Shown: piece by piece, positions 53,273 through 62,336 of the stretch
How the letters are laid out: each line of letters begins with the position of its first letter
Numbering within the stretch: the stretch's first letter is position 1
Source: Bacteroidales bacterium
GTDB lineage: Bacteria > Bacteroidota > Bacteroidia > Bacteroidales > UBA932
NCBI GenBank assembly: GCA_017631875.1
Contig: JAGBSL010000025.1
Span: forward strand, 1 to 64,000
Direction of reading: 5' to 3'
DNA: 64,000 nucleotides
Notes under the pieces: model-generated
The model's input: only the letters and a program-made list of their open reading frames with translations
The model's database searches: none
Told to the model about the DNA's origin: nothing
Translations under genes and position numbers: made by a program

Positions 53273-53935
53273 ATGGACCCGGAATCAAATACAAGATATA
53301 AAACAATGTCTGATAAGGATATTGTTGATTTGGTTGTTGAGGGTAATGAAGAAGCCATGCTATATCTGATATATGATAGGTATGACTGTGATGTGAAGTT
53401 CTATGCATGGCGTTATTTTGGATCTTTCGCCTTTCTCGAAGACCTGATAAGTGACTTGTATCTGCAGTTCAAGGGTAAGAAAGGGGATTGGCAGCCACTG
53501 AGGTCATTCCAGTGGAGGTGTAGCTTCAGGACGTGGTTCTGCTCTGTGACTTCGCATCTTTTCATTGAAAAACGCAAGGAATTGATAGGTTTGGGTACGG
53601 GTAAAGACTCTATAGTTGTAAGCGGAACAAAATTGCCTGACCCAGAACCTGAAAAAGAGCGTGAAAACCACAAGCTTGTGATGATTCTTGAAGCGATATC
53701 CCGTCTGGAAAATGATGACTATCGTTTCATATTGGTCAAGGAACTTGAAGGCTATGACCATAAGGAAATAGCGGAAATGTTGGTGGCTAAACGGAAGAAA
53801 GAAAATAAAGTGAGCTTCTACAGAGGGAAGATTGTGGTTCCAGATGCCCATTATGTGGATATGACGAAGGCGAAGGCGATCCGTGAGGTAAAGACTATTG
53901 TGGAACAAATAAAGAAGGAGTGGTATGCAAATTAG
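53273..53935 (+). CDS. Sigma-70 family (ECF-like) sigma factor
   Basis: 220 residues. Region 2 (~12-95): IVDLVVEGNEEAMLYLIYDR, then DLISDLYLQFKGKKGDWQPL and SFRTWFCSVTSHLFIEKRKE, the ECF region-2 pattern. Region 4 (~140-215): AISRLENDDYRFILVKELEG then YDHKEIAEMLV, but the recognition helix is followed by an unusual insert before VDMTKAKAIREVKTIVEQI, so the DNA-binding half is atypical. An ATG at 53306 is an alternative start. It overlaps the next gene by 11 bp, the usual sigma/anti-sigma layout. Confidence 0.8.
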   Translation: MDPESNTRYKTMSDKDIVDLVVEGNEEAMLYLIYDRYDCDVKFYAWRYFGSFAFLEDLISDLYLQFKGKKGDWQPLRSFQWRCSFRTWFCSVTSHLFIEKRKELIGLGTGKDSIVVSGTKLPDPEPEKERENHKLVMILEAISRLENDDYRFILVKELEGYDHKEIAEMLVAKRKKENKVSFYRGKIVVPDAHYVDMTKAKAIREVKTIVEQIKKEWYAN

Positions 53936-54272
53936 TGATGAACTGATCGCGTGTTATGTTGAAGGCACTGCGACAGAAGCAGAGCAGAGCATTATCAGGG
54001 AGTACCTTTGCAAGCATCCGGACGAATACGAGCGTGTTCTCTGTCTGATGGACCTTGATACTAAGGACCATCTCAATGAGCAGAAGCAGGAAGTTCCTGG
54101 ATTGTTCGACGGACATAAGGCATCTTTGTCTGGAGTTGTTTACTCTGCAGCAGCGTTTGCTCCTCAACCAAAGAATACGTTTTCGCCGAAAGCTATGGTT
54201 AAGTCTTCGTCTGTTGAAGGATTGTATGGCAGGCTTTGTTTGATGAGTAATAAAATTGATGAATTAAAGTGA
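53925..54272 (+). CDS. Small anti-sigma-like protein
   Basis: 115 residues. The N-terminus, MQISDELIACYVEGTATEAE followed by EYLCKHPDEYERV, has the helical shape of the anti-sigma domain (zf-HC2-like) but not the full zinc-binding His/Cys set. No membrane segment. The rest is low in structure. Its start lies inside the end of the sigma gene, so translation is coupled. A cytosolic anti-sigma or adaptor is the best guess. Confidence 0.62.
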   Translation: MQISDELIACYVEGTATEAEQSIIREYLCKHPDEYERVLCLMDLDTKDHLNEQKQEVPGLFDGHKASLSGVVYSAAAFAPQPKNTFSPKAMVKSSSVEGLYGRLCLMSNKIDELK

Positions 54273-54277
54273 GGTAG

Positions 54278-54982
54278 ATGGCAGTCAAGGAAGCAAGTCT
54301 CCCTTATGCGTATCCATGTGATACCTATATGGAGACAATTCTCTCGAATGTACTGGTCCGCAAAACGCTGCAGTTGGTTGTTAACAGGTATTGCAAAGGG
54401 GAGATAAGGGCGATTATTGCGGAGAGCCAGAAAGTTACAGCAAAGAGTTATCCGAGACTTTATTCTTTGGTCGAAGATTGTAAGTGCACCTTAGGTATAA
54501 AGGAAAAACTGGAAGTTTACGTGACGGGAAGATTGGGAGGTATTAATGCTTTGACTATCGGTACGGACGAGGACCCGATAGTGTTGATATCCAGAAAGGC
54601 ATTAGTTTCTCTTACAGATGGAGAACTGAAATTTTTGATTGGCCATGAACTTGGCCATGTCCAGCAGAAGAACTTGGTCTGTCATACCTTGAAAGGCATT
54701 TTGGATGAGTGGACAGACAGTTCGGAGATATTGGGGAAGGTAGTGGCGGATATGATAGATGTGCCGTTGAAGCAGTGGCACAGGTGCTCGGAATATACGG
54801 CTGACCGTGCGGGAATCATCTGTTGTAAGGACATAAATATAGTGAGTTCGTTGTTTAATAAAGTTTCTTCTGTTTCCGAGAAAGAAGATCCGACCGCAGA
54901 ACTGTTTGAACTTGCTCAAGCACACCCGTTATACGGGCACAGGATAAAAGAATTGAAAACCTACATTGGGGCTGACCTATGA
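54278..54982 (+). CDS. M48-type metallopeptidase, soluble, 234 residues
   Basis: Zinc motif IGHELGHVQQ (His123, Glu124, His127) and the downstream EYTADRAGIICC with the third ligand Glu at ~174, as in M48 (HtpX/Oma1-like) peptidases. Unlike HtpX it has no membrane segment, and the conserved upstream NALTIG matches the family's NAxxxG loop. Predicted cytosolic. The next gene, another M48 peptidase, overlaps by 4 bp (ATGA), so they may work as a pair. Confidence 0.85.
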   Translation: MAVKEASLPYAYPCDTYMETILSNVLVRKTLQLVVNRYCKGEIRAIIAESQKVTAKSYPRLYSLVEDCKCTLGIKEKLEVYVTGRLGGINALTIGTDEDPIVLISRKALVSLTDGELKFLIGHELGHVQQKNLVCHTLKGILDEWTDSSEILGKVVADMIDVPLKQWHRCSEYTADRAGIICCKDINIVSSLFNKVSSVSEKEDPTAELFELAQAHPLYGHRIKELKTYIGADL

Positions 54983-55818
54983 AAAAAAACAAAAAAATAC
55001 TGACGGGGTTGGATAGCTCTCAGTACGAGCATCCTTTTGATAAGAAGGCTTTAAATGCTTTGAAGAAGACCCCGGGTGTGGATCTTGTCGGTAATTTTAT
55101 CACTAAGAATACCGTTGAGAAGATTTACAATGTGCAGTATACCGGTAGTCATCTACGAGTCACAAAAGAGAATTATCCGAAAATATATGAGTATCTGGAG
55201 TATGCTTGTCAGATACTGAACATGCCGAAAGTCCCAGAACTCTATATCGAGTGGGGTTATAGTGTAAATGCTATGACGGTAGGATCTGAGAATCCGATAA
55301 TCGTTCTGAATTCGGGTTTGATAGACCTCTGCGATGATGATGAGATAATGTTTATCATAGGTCACGAATGCGGCCACATAAAGAGTAATCACATGCTCTA
55401 CCACATGATGGCGCAAGTGTTCAACCTTTGTATCGATCAGATTCCTTTCGGAAACCTAGCGTCAGCGCCGCTTCAGTATGCGTTATATTACTGGAACCGT
55501 ATGTCTGAGTTCACTGCTGACCGAGCAGGACTTCTATGCTGCCAGAACAGAGATGCCGCAATACGCGCCTTCATGAAGATGGCCGGAATACCTATCAAGG
55601 AGTTCGGCGAGATGGACACCGATGCATTCATCCAGCAGGCAGCGAACTTCAAGAAGCTCGATTATGATGGCATGAGCCACTTGATAAAATTCATATCCAT
55701 CCTGGACGAATCCCACCCTTGGACCGTCATGAGAGCATCGGAGCTGTTGAGTTGGATCAATGGAGGGGATCTCAAGGAAATGCTTTTGGAAGGCAAGTAT
55801 ATGGCTCCAACTTACTAA
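54979..55818 (+). CDS. M48-type metallopeptidase, soluble, 279 residues
   Basis: HECGH motif (IIGHECGHIKSNH; His129, Glu130, His133), upstream NAMTVGSENPIIVLNSG and downstream EFTADRAGLLCCQNRDAA, all M48 hallmarks. No signal peptide or membrane segment. The C-terminal ~80 residues are helical and end in a short tail. It is related to the gene just before it (same NAxTxG and ADRAG motifs) but longer at both ends. Soluble M48 peptidases of this type are found in signalling gene clusters; substrate unknown. Confidence 0.87.
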   Translation: MKKNKKILTGLDSSQYEHPFDKKALNALKKTPGVDLVGNFITKNTVEKIYNVQYTGSHLRVTKENYPKIYEYLEYACQILNMPKVPELYIEWGYSVNAMTVGSENPIIVLNSGLIDLCDDDEIMFIIGHECGHIKSNHMLYHMMAQVFNLCIDQIPFGNLASAPLQYALYYWNRMSEFTADRAGLLCCQNRDAAIRAFMKMAGIPIKEFGEMDTDAFIQQAANFKKLDYDGMSHLIKFISILDESHPWTVMRASELLSWINGGDLKEMLLEGKYMAPTY

Positions 55819-55882
55819 AATGGTGTAAGCCAAGTGTTTGAGTGTAAAACTAATGTCATATATAAAATAACTAAGATCAACT

Positions 55883-57169
55883 ATGACTTTAATTAAAGGT
55901 ACTGTAATTCAATTTACGGATGGAACGACAGGAGTAGTCGTTGCTAAATTTGGCGAAGGCGGTCAAGGCGAGGTTTATAAAATTGAGTATAAGGGAGAGA
56001 CCTCTGTATTGAAATGGTATAGGAAGCGTCCATCGCAAGACTTTATAAACAATCTTAAAAGAAATGCAGCAAGTCCGTCTCCGTTCTCTTGTTTCCTGTG
56101 GCCCAAAGCGGTGACAGATACGGGTTTGGGCGTAGGTTATGTAATGGACTTTGCTGGACAAGGTTCTAAAGAATTTTCTAAGTTTTTGATTAACGCAACA
56201 CACTGGCAGACAGAAGAAGCACTTATATCTGCTGCAATTAATTTATGTATTGCATATCAGAAGTTACACTTGAGAGGCTTGGCTTACTTTGATCTTAACG
56301 ATGGCAACTTTTTCTTTAATCCTAATGATGGAAAGGTGTATATAGGAGATAATGATAATGTCTCTGCTGCAAGTTTTAACGTTTCAAATATTGGAGGAAA
56401 ACAAGGATATATGGCGCCTGAGATATATTTGGGAAATAGTCCCAATAGATATAGCGACTATTTCTCCCTTGCGATTATCCTCTTCAGAATGATTTTTGTC
56501 GACCACCCTTTTCATGGAAAGTATATGGAGAAGGCAGCATGTCTGACGCAGGGAATCATAAGATATATATATGGTGAAAATCCTGTTTTTATATTTGATC
56601 CATTAGACAAATCAAATGCTGCATCAAACGAATTCTCTCCAAATGCACTAAAGCGTTGGGGTGCAGTACCGGGATTTGTAAGAGACGCATTTATTAAGGC
56701 ATTCTCAAAAGAGAGTGTGAAAGATCCACAGAAACGCATGATAGAAAGTGAATGGATCAAGATCTTACTTAAATGGCGTGCAGCTTTATGTAAGTGTCCT
56801 GTCTGCAACAAGCTTACTTATATTGAGCCACAGGATAAAGGAGTGTGTAAAGAATGCCGCAAATCTTATTCGGCGTTTTGGATGCAGATAGGCAAAGGAG
56901 AATATATACCATTAGTGTCAGGCCAGATAGTTTATACTGCTCAGCTGGGACTTGACAGTAAATTAGATAAAGTTGCTGAAATAGTTTCCTCTATGATTGA
57001 CAAGAAGAAACTTGGAATTCGAAACGTTTCGTCTTTTGACTGGATGGTTACTTATGAAGGACAGCACAAGGTGATAAAACCAGGCGAATCATTCCGTTTG
57101 TGTGATGATATGAGTATCAGGTTCAGCAATATGGCGGAAGCAAGGATTAAACTCGTTAATCCATTGTAG
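55883..57169 (+). CDS. TerY-associated protein kinase with zinc ribbon
   Basis: 428 residues. Kinase-like fold ~1-300: glycine loop KFGEGGQGEVYK, Lys44 in SVLKWYRKRP, catalytic YFDLNDGNFFF (Asp137, Asn142) in place of HRD, and IGDNDN (Asp156) in place of DFG. A zinc ribbon follows (CPVCNKLTYIEPQDKGVCKEC, split ~306-328) and a beta-rich C-terminal domain. This is the architecture of the kinase of TerY-phosphorylation triads, and the vWA and PP2C genes follow directly. It likely phosphorylates the vWA partner or proteins it binds. Confidence 0.85.
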   Translation: MTLIKGTVIQFTDGTTGVVVAKFGEGGQGEVYKIEYKGETSVLKWYRKRPSQDFINNLKRNAASPSPFSCFLWPKAVTDTGLGVGYVMDFAGQGSKEFSKFLINATHWQTEEALISAAINLCIAYQKLHLRGLAYFDLNDGNFFFNPNDGKVYIGDNDNVSAASFNVSNIGGKQGYMAPEIYLGNSPNRYSDYFSLAIILFRMIFVDHPFHGKYMEKAACLTQGIIRYIYGENPVFIFDPLDKSNAASNEFSPNALKRWGAVPGFVRDAFIKAFSKESVKDPQKRMIESEWIKILLKWRAALCKCPVCNKLTYIEPQDKGVCKECRKSYSAFWMQIGKGEYIPLVSGQIVYTAQLGLDSKLDKVAEIVSSMIDKKKLGIRNVSSFDWMVTYEGQHKVIKPGESFRLCDDMSIRFSNMAEARIKLVNPL

Positions 57170-57231
57170 ACTTCGTGTAAACACTATCTATTATAATAGT
57201 TTCATTTATTAATTAATTAAAATCTAAAACT

Positions 57232-57933
57232 ATGGCAATCGATTTAGAAACCCAAGTTCCAGCGGCAAGACCCTTGACTACGCTCTTTTTCCTTTTGGAT
57301 ACATCAGGAAGTATGGTTGGAACATCAATAGATTCTGTAAATGCAGCGATGCGTGATGCAATTCCAGTAGTTCAGCAGTTTGCAGCAGAAAATCCTGATA
57401 CAGATATTCGTTACTGTATTCTGGAGTTTAATACTGAAGCAAGATGGATGACCGAAGAAATACACAATGTTGAGGATTTCCATTGGGTGGATCTTCAGGC
57501 CAACGGATTGACTGCACTGGGAGCTGCATATACAAAGTTGAATTCGAAACTTTCAAGAAAGAACGGATTCTTGCAGGAACACGCGAATAATGCACCGATT
57601 ATTATTCTGCTGACAGATGGCGGTCCGACAGATGCGGCAGATGTTGCTTTGGAACAGCTTAAACAAAACAAATGGTTTGGCCAGGCAATTAAAATTGCTA
57701 TCGAACTTCCTGGTTCTAATCGTCAGTGTTTGGTTGACTTTGCGACAGAAGAAGGCGTTATTCCGGTTTCACCAGAAAACCTTCGCGCATTGCTCAGAGT
57801 TGTTGCTGTCCGTTCGTCAACAATTGGTTCAAAGTCTCAGGGCCTTTCGTCTGAGAGCGTTACCAAAGACATTATAGAGACTGTCAAGGAAGATATGGAA
57901 AGCGGTAATCCGTTTGACGATATTTTTAATTAA
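57232..57933 (+). CDS. terY-like: TerY-like von Willebrand factor A domain protein
   Basis: 233 residues, mostly one vWA domain with a full MIDAS: FFLLDTSGSMVG (Asp23, Ser25, Ser27), the Thr in ANGLTALGAAY and LLTDGGPTD. The C-terminal tail is polar and acidic. Cytosolic metal-dependent binding protein. In tellurite-resistance-type clusters TerY sits with a zinc-ribbon kinase and a PP2C, as it does here. Confidence 0.88.
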   Translation: MAIDLETQVPAARPLTTLFFLLDTSGSMVGTSIDSVNAAMRDAIPVVQQFAAENPDTDIRYCILEFNTEARWMTEEIHNVEDFHWVDLQANGLTALGAAYTKLNSKLSRKNGFLQEHANNAPIIILLTDGGPTDAADVALEQLKQNKWFGQAIKIAIELPGSNRQCLVDFATEEGVIPVSPENLRALLRVVAVRSSTIGSKSQGLSSESVTKDIIETVKEDMESGNPFDDIFN

Positions 57934-57941
57934 ATGATAAT

Positions 57942-57977
57942 CTCATCATCTAAGGGTTCCTCCCCTTAGATGATGAG
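57942..57977 (+). promoter_or_regulatory. Hairpin covering the PP2C start codon
   Basis: Perfect 15-bp arms CTCATCATCTAAGGG (57942-57956) and CCCTTAGATGATGAG (57963-57977), 6-nt loop. The right arm contains the ATGATG at 57970. No T-run follows. It may block initiation or act as a weak transcript end after the vWA gene. Confidence 0.6.
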
Positions 57978-59901
57978 TAGATTTGAAAGAATTCATATGA
58001 GGACTTATTGTAAATCCGTTGAAGGTTCAAGTCATATAGATTCAGGACTGCCTTGTCAAGATTTTTCACTGTCAGAGAGTGATAGTTTAGGAACTATTGT
58101 GGCTATTTCTGATGGTCATGGAAGTGAAACCTATGTTCGTAGTCATATCGGATCAAGACTTGCCTGCGAGATCGCCGTACAAGAGACTAAACGTTTTGTT
58201 TCCGAGAATTATCAGGAACTGATAGCAAAAGGTAAAAAGAGCATTACATATTCTCCTAATGACTCAGCTGAACAGGAAGCTCTGTTTGCCAATCTGTTCT
58301 CGTCAATCCATGATAAATGGTTCAGTGCGATAAAAGAAGATGCGCAGTCTAATCCGTTTAGTAGTGAAGAGCAGTTGAAATTAAAGAATGCTCCTATTAA
58401 ACAGGCATATGGTTGTACCTTGATTGTCGCTATGAAAACAAAGGATTTTACTTTTGCTTATCATATAGGAGACGGAAGGTTGTTTGAGATATCTTATGAT
58501 AATGTATGGCGTCAGTGTGTCCCATGGGATTCCGATTGTGAGGATAATATAACCACGTCATTATGCCAGCCAGATCCTGTAAGAAGATTCAGGTATTATC
58601 TTAATTCATCACCAGTTCAGCCATATATCATATTTATGTGTTCTGATGGAATTGAAGATTGTTATAGCGGCAGTCATGATGGCGATTTTGAATCTGAGAA
58701 GCTCAAGATAGATTATTCAGAAGTAATAAGATGCTACTTGCAGGATAATGATTTTGATTCAGATTGTCCAAAATTTTTAAGTGCCCAGAGTAAAGCTATA
58801 TCTCATGATGATATGAGCATTGCTTTTATCATTGACGATGTGCTGAACCTTCAAGAAAAGTGGTTGAAATTGATAGCTTTGCGTCGAAAAATCTATAATC
58901 ATTCTGCTGAGCAGGAGACTTTTGTACAGGGTATAAAAGAATATGATAAAAGAATAAAGCTTGTCAAGCAGTACGTTGATAACGATAGAGTCCGTGCAGA
59001 GTCACTCAAGTCATCTATTGATAAATTGGAAAGGGAAGTAAAGTCTTGTCAAGAAAAGATTGAATTAGCCAAGTCGTCAGGCCGTTCTGGTGTAGAGTTC
59101 AAAGATAGGATTTCACAGTTCCAAAAAGAAATTGAAGCATATTGCACGGAATTTAAGGGCAATGGAAGTTCACCGTTCAAGAACAAATTAATCGACTATG
59201 TTCTTAAGGTGATGAATGAAATACTTGAACATCTTGGTTCAGGAGTACGCTCTGTAAAGGAAAATTTAGAAAAACTAAATACGCAGTTAGGCGGTTTGCA
59301 GAGAGAATTGACTGAGAAAGAAGGTCAGTTGCAGAAAATTAATGATGACCTATTGAAGCAGTCTGAAAAACTATGTCTGTTAGAAAAGCAGAGGGATGAA
59401 CAGGAACAATTGAAGAACAAGGCATTCTCAGAACATGAAAAGGAATTAGGCACCTGGAAGGCTACGTATAATCAACTGCGTGATGAAATATTTAAACAAA
59501 TGCCTGTTCTTACTGAAGATCCTGCTGATGCTGCTACTGCTACAGTTATACCAGCTGAGGAACAGAAATCTGAATGGATTCCTACTTTAAATGTCTGTCG
59601 AAGAACATCGCAAGGCGAAGATCAAGATATAACCATAGAGTTTTATGATAATAAATACACTTGCACATTTGACGGAAGTTCATCTTTTGAGATAACGGAG
59701 GATGAGTTCAATAAGTTACTTAAATTTATAAGAAAGGCTGACGACGTAACAGTTAATGATGAAGAGATGTTAGAATGCCTTATAATTATGAATGTAAATC
59801 CTGCTTCGGAGAACTCGACAAAATATATACCATTATCAACAAACGAGGCAAGCGATATATGGAACTGCTGTCTTAATCTTGTTATAAGACATCTAAAATG
59901 A
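57970..59901 (+). CDS. PP2C phosphatase with long coiled-coil region (TerY triad)
   Basis: 643 residues. PP2C domain ~1-290: SHIDSGLPCQDFSL, IVAISDGHGSETYVRSHIG, YGCTLIVAMKTKD, FAYHIGDGRLFEI, IIFMCSDGIEDCY, ISHDDMSIAFII. Then a coiled coil ~295-515 with many Lys/Glu heptads, and a C-terminal ~120-residue domain. The annotated ATG at 57970 lies in a hairpin; ATG at 57997 (MRTYCKSVEG) is an equally good start. Cytosolic; it should dephosphorylate targets of the kinase at 55883. The next gene overlaps by 4 bp. Confidence 0.86.
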   Translation: MMSRFERIHMRTYCKSVEGSSHIDSGLPCQDFSLSESDSLGTIVAISDGHGSETYVRSHIGSRLACEIAVQETKRFVSENYQELIAKGKKSITYSPNDSAEQEALFANLFSSIHDKWFSAIKEDAQSNPFSSEEQLKLKNAPIKQAYGCTLIVAMKTKDFTFAYHIGDGRLFEISYDNVWRQCVPWDSDCEDNITTSLCQPDPVRRFRYYLNSSPVQPYIIFMCSDGIEDCYSGSHDGDFESEKLKIDYSEVIRCYLQDNDFDSDCPKFLSAQSKAISHDDMSIAFIIDDVLNLQEKWLKLIALRRKIYNHSAEQETFVQGIKEYDKRIKLVKQYVDNDRVRAESLKSSIDKLEREVKSCQEKIELAKSSGRSGVEFKDRISQFQKEIEAYCTEFKGNGSSPFKNKLIDYVLKVMNEILEHLGSGVRSVKENLEKLNTQLGGLQRELTEKEGQLQKINDDLLKQSEKLCLLEKQRDEQEQLKNKAFSEHEKELGTWKATYNQLRDEIFKQMPVLTEDPADAATATVIPAEEQKSEWIPTLNVCRRTSQGEDQDITIEFYDNKYTCTFDGSSSFEITEDEFNKLLKFIRKADDVTVNDEEMLECLIIMNVNPASENSTKYIPLSTNEASDIWNCCLNLVIRHLK

Positions 59902-60608
59902 TATTACAACAATCTTCAATTTTTACCGAAGTGATCAAATCAATATATAGGTTTGATCACTCGGTTTTATATAATCCATTGGTATTCAGGGGATTTTTGA
60001 TGGATCTTTATTGTGGAGAAGGAACTGTTCTAGATGACTTTCTTCATATATTGTCACAGTTGCAGGATAAGTTAAAGGATCAGCTACTGACTAGAAATGA
60101 TTTGCAAGGAATCACATTATCAGTAGAGAATGATTCGGAACGCTTGAGTGTACAACGGGAGTTATACACATTGATATATATCAATAAGGATTTAAGTAGT
60201 CTTGACAGTATAGAATCAAGGCTTCAACAAATATATAAGATTGTTCCAAAGAAGTCGCAAGCCAAGAAAGATAGTGCATTTGCATCGTCCATTCTTCTAT
60301 TTGAAGCAGATGACACTTCCATGAATTATGGAGAGTATATAAAACTCAAATGGAAATGTAATAATCCTTACAGTCTGATGCTCTCTAATGGTAAGCAAGA
60401 CATGAATGTTACTATGGTGGATTCAATCATAGTAAGTGCTTTGTTTGAAAGATATACTTTGACTTTATACAATAATAAAGGAGAGGTTTTGGATGAAAAA
60501 TCAATAACTTTAAGGTATGATGAATATGCCTATTGTATAAATTGTGGAACGAAGCGTGAGGATCATACCGATATATATTGCACATATTGTGGAGTAAAAC
60601 TAAGATGA
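59898..60608 (+). CDS. Ig-like and zinc-ribbon protein, unknown
   Basis: 236 residues. The N-terminal ~125 residues are helical. Residues ~128-205 form an Ig-like beta unit (LLFEADDTSMNYGEYIKLKW, ERYTLTLYNNKGEV), similar to units in the 62337 product. The C-terminus is a zinc ribbon (YCINCGTKR and YCTYCGVKLR). Overlaps both neighbours by 4 bp (ATGA), so it is translated with the PP2C and the transglutaminase-like protein. Probably a scaffold of the complex. Confidence 0.72.
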   Translation: MILQQSSIFTEVIKSIYRFDHSVLYNPLVFRGFLMDLYCGEGTVLDDFLHILSQLQDKLKDQLLTRNDLQGITLSVENDSERLSVQRELYTLIYINKDLSSLDSIESRLQQIYKIVPKKSQAKKDSAFASSILLFEADDTSMNYGEYIKLKWKCNNPYSLMLSNGKQDMNVTMVDSIIVSALFERYTLTLYNNKGEVLDEKSITLRYDEYAYCINCGTKREDHTDIYCTYCGVKLR

Positions 60609-61501
60609 TTGATAGGAGCCAAAGGTTTAGATTATGGAGCAATCCATCAGGGAAGTATGATCTGGAAATAGAGAATGAAACTTTATTTGTAGATGTACCT
60701 TTACCATATAGATTTAAGTGGATTCAGATACTTGATTCAAATCAAGAAGAGGTTAGCGGAAAAGTTTATATATCCAAACGTTGCAAACATAAACTCTCAA
60801 TCCGTAAACCTGGTAAGTATTACTTTTATCTTTATGGTAGCGATAATGGTTTTAATTTTGAAGCATATATTGGTGGAAAGCAGATTATACTAGAACTTGA
60901 TAATGAGGGACATTGGTGGTTTCTATTACCGTTATATACATCTCGGAATATTGAGTTGATTAAGAACAATAAATTAGATTATGTGCTTTCTGAGACATTG
61001 CTATATAATCCTCGTACGGTCAAGAATAAAGCGATGAAGTTAACAGCGGGATGCAAGAATCTTCATGAAAAAGTACGGGTCATCCATGACTTTGTAGCCG
61101 GTAATCTATATTATGATTATGACTCCTTGTCTTCAGGTAACACAAATAGAACAATAGAGCAAATAGTTCAAACTCAAAGATGTGTTTGCCAAGGGTATGC
61201 AGACTTGGCTTTGGTATTATTGCGATCGATAGGAATTCATGCAGAGAATTTGCTGTGTTATGTAGTTGATAATATCTATGAACATGGTTGGAGTAGTGTG
61301 ATAAATAGAACATCGGAGTTGAATCACATAATAACCAGAGTAAAACTTGAGAACAGATGGCTATATATGGATGTAACTTGGGACTCGAGTAATAGGTATG
61401 AGAACGGAGAATATATCAAAGGAAAACCAGTATCACATAGGTATTTTGATGTAACACTCCCTTTTTTATCAGCTACGCATAGATTTTTTGAAAAGAAATA
61501 A
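60605..61501 (+). CDS. Transglutaminase-like cysteine peptidase-fold protein
   Basis: 298 residues; the ATG at 60605 overlaps the previous stop (ATGA). The N-terminal ~120 residues are beta-rich. The transglutaminase-like core (~140-290) has the triad Cys195 (RCVCQGYADLALVLL), His241 (LNHIITRVKL) and Asp256 (WLYMDVTWD). No signal peptide, so cytosolic. Members are peptidases, amidases or crosslinkers. Its place in a TerY-type cluster suggests a protein-processing effector. Confidence 0.83.
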   Translation: MIDRSQRFRLWSNPSGKYDLEIENETLFVDVPLPYRFKWIQILDSNQEEVSGKVYISKRCKHKLSIRKPGKYYFYLYGSDNGFNFEAYIGGKQIILELDNEGHWWFLLPLYTSRNIELIKNNKLDYVLSETLLYNPRTVKNKAMKLTAGCKNLHEKVRVIHDFVAGNLYYDYDSLSSGNTNRTIEQIVQTQRCVCQGYADLALVLLRSIGIHAENLLCYVVDNIYEHGWSSVINRTSELNHIITRVKLENRWLYMDVTWDSSNRYENGEYIKGKPVSHRYFDVTLPFLSATHRFFEKK

Positions 61502-61512
61502 AGAGGGTATAT

Positions 61513-62211
61513 ATGTCAGTAAAAGAGTGTGAAAATTGTAAGGAGGAGAATCCGGTAGAGGCGAATTTTTGCAGGAAATGCGGGGTGGCCTTTGCAAAGA
61601 AAGATTCGTCTACGTTTACATTAGACGTGTTCAAGGACATTTCTCTGGTTCCTGTATCTATTGCGGGAATGAGGTTTTTCAATAGGTTTTTTGTGTTCTG
61701 CTTTCTCTTTTTCTCTGCAACCCTGCTTCTGATGTATATGGGTGTTGTCGGGGATGTGATTTATCTTATAGACGAATGGCTGTGGACGGAACTGTATGAG
61801 TTTGAGTCATATATTTTCATGGCAAATCTGATCATAGTGGGTTTGTTCTCAATATACATCTTCGTCCGAGGAATCAAGAAGTTGCGCTTTAAGTGTAATG
61901 CTCATTACGTCGAGGAGAAGAATATAGCTGGTGAAATGGTGCGAATCGCGCATTACTCTCGTTTGGGTCTATTCGATAAGAAGAAAAAGAAAGTCCTCTT
62001 GCGCTCTGTTTACACCCGTATTGATAAGTTTGACAACAATCACCTGATCATAAGTGTTGGTAAGTATAAAGGGTTATACAGTATTCCTTACAGAAGGATA
62101 ATTATTCCGCCCTCATACGATTCCATTACTAAGGGGCTAAAACCTGTAATATCCGCCGAGTGCGCCGGGGTGGTTACGCATTATGATATAAAGGGTAATA
62201 TGTTGAGGTAA
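61513..62211 (+). CDS. Zinc-ribbon membrane protein with WG-like repeat
   Basis: 232 residues: N-terminal zinc ribbon (CENCKEENPVEANFCRKCG), two membrane segments (~55-80 FFVFCFLFFSATLLLMYMG, ~100-120 YIFMANLIIVGLFSIYIFV), then a ~110-residue soluble part with GLYSIPYRRIIIPPSYDSI, like a WG beta repeat. Shares the zinc-ribbon start with the 62337 protein. Function unknown; likely a membrane adaptor. Confidence 0.72.
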   Translation: MSVKECENCKEENPVEANFCRKCGVAFAKKDSSTFTLDVFKDISLVPVSIAGMRFFNRFFVFCFLFFSATLLLMYMGVVGDVIYLIDEWLWTELYEFESYIFMANLIIVGLFSIYIFVRGIKKLRFKCNAHYVEEKNIAGEMVRIAHYSRLGLFDKKKKKVLLRSVYTRIDKFDNNHLIISVGKYKGLYSIPYRRIIIPPSYDSITKGLKPVISAECAGVVTHYDIKGNMLR

Positions 62212-62226
62212 GATCCCGTTAATTTT

Positions 62227-62328
62227 ATGAAGAGACTATTTGGTAAACCCGAAGGGGAGGACTCATCGGGAACGGTGAAATCTGTTGCAAATTCTCACTA
62301 TTACTCCTTTTCATTAACAAATAACTAA
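62227..62328 (+). CDS. Possible 33-residue small protein
   Basis: ATG at 62227 to TAA at 62328: MKRLFGKPEGEDSSGTVKSV then a short Ser/Tyr/Asn tail. It fills the 125-bp gap between two co-directional genes, with 15 and 8 bp spacing. No motif, so it may be a real small protein or chance. Confidence 0.35.
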   Translation: MKRLFGKPEGEDSSGTVKSVANSHYYSFSLTNN

Positions 62329-62336
62329 TTGGCATT

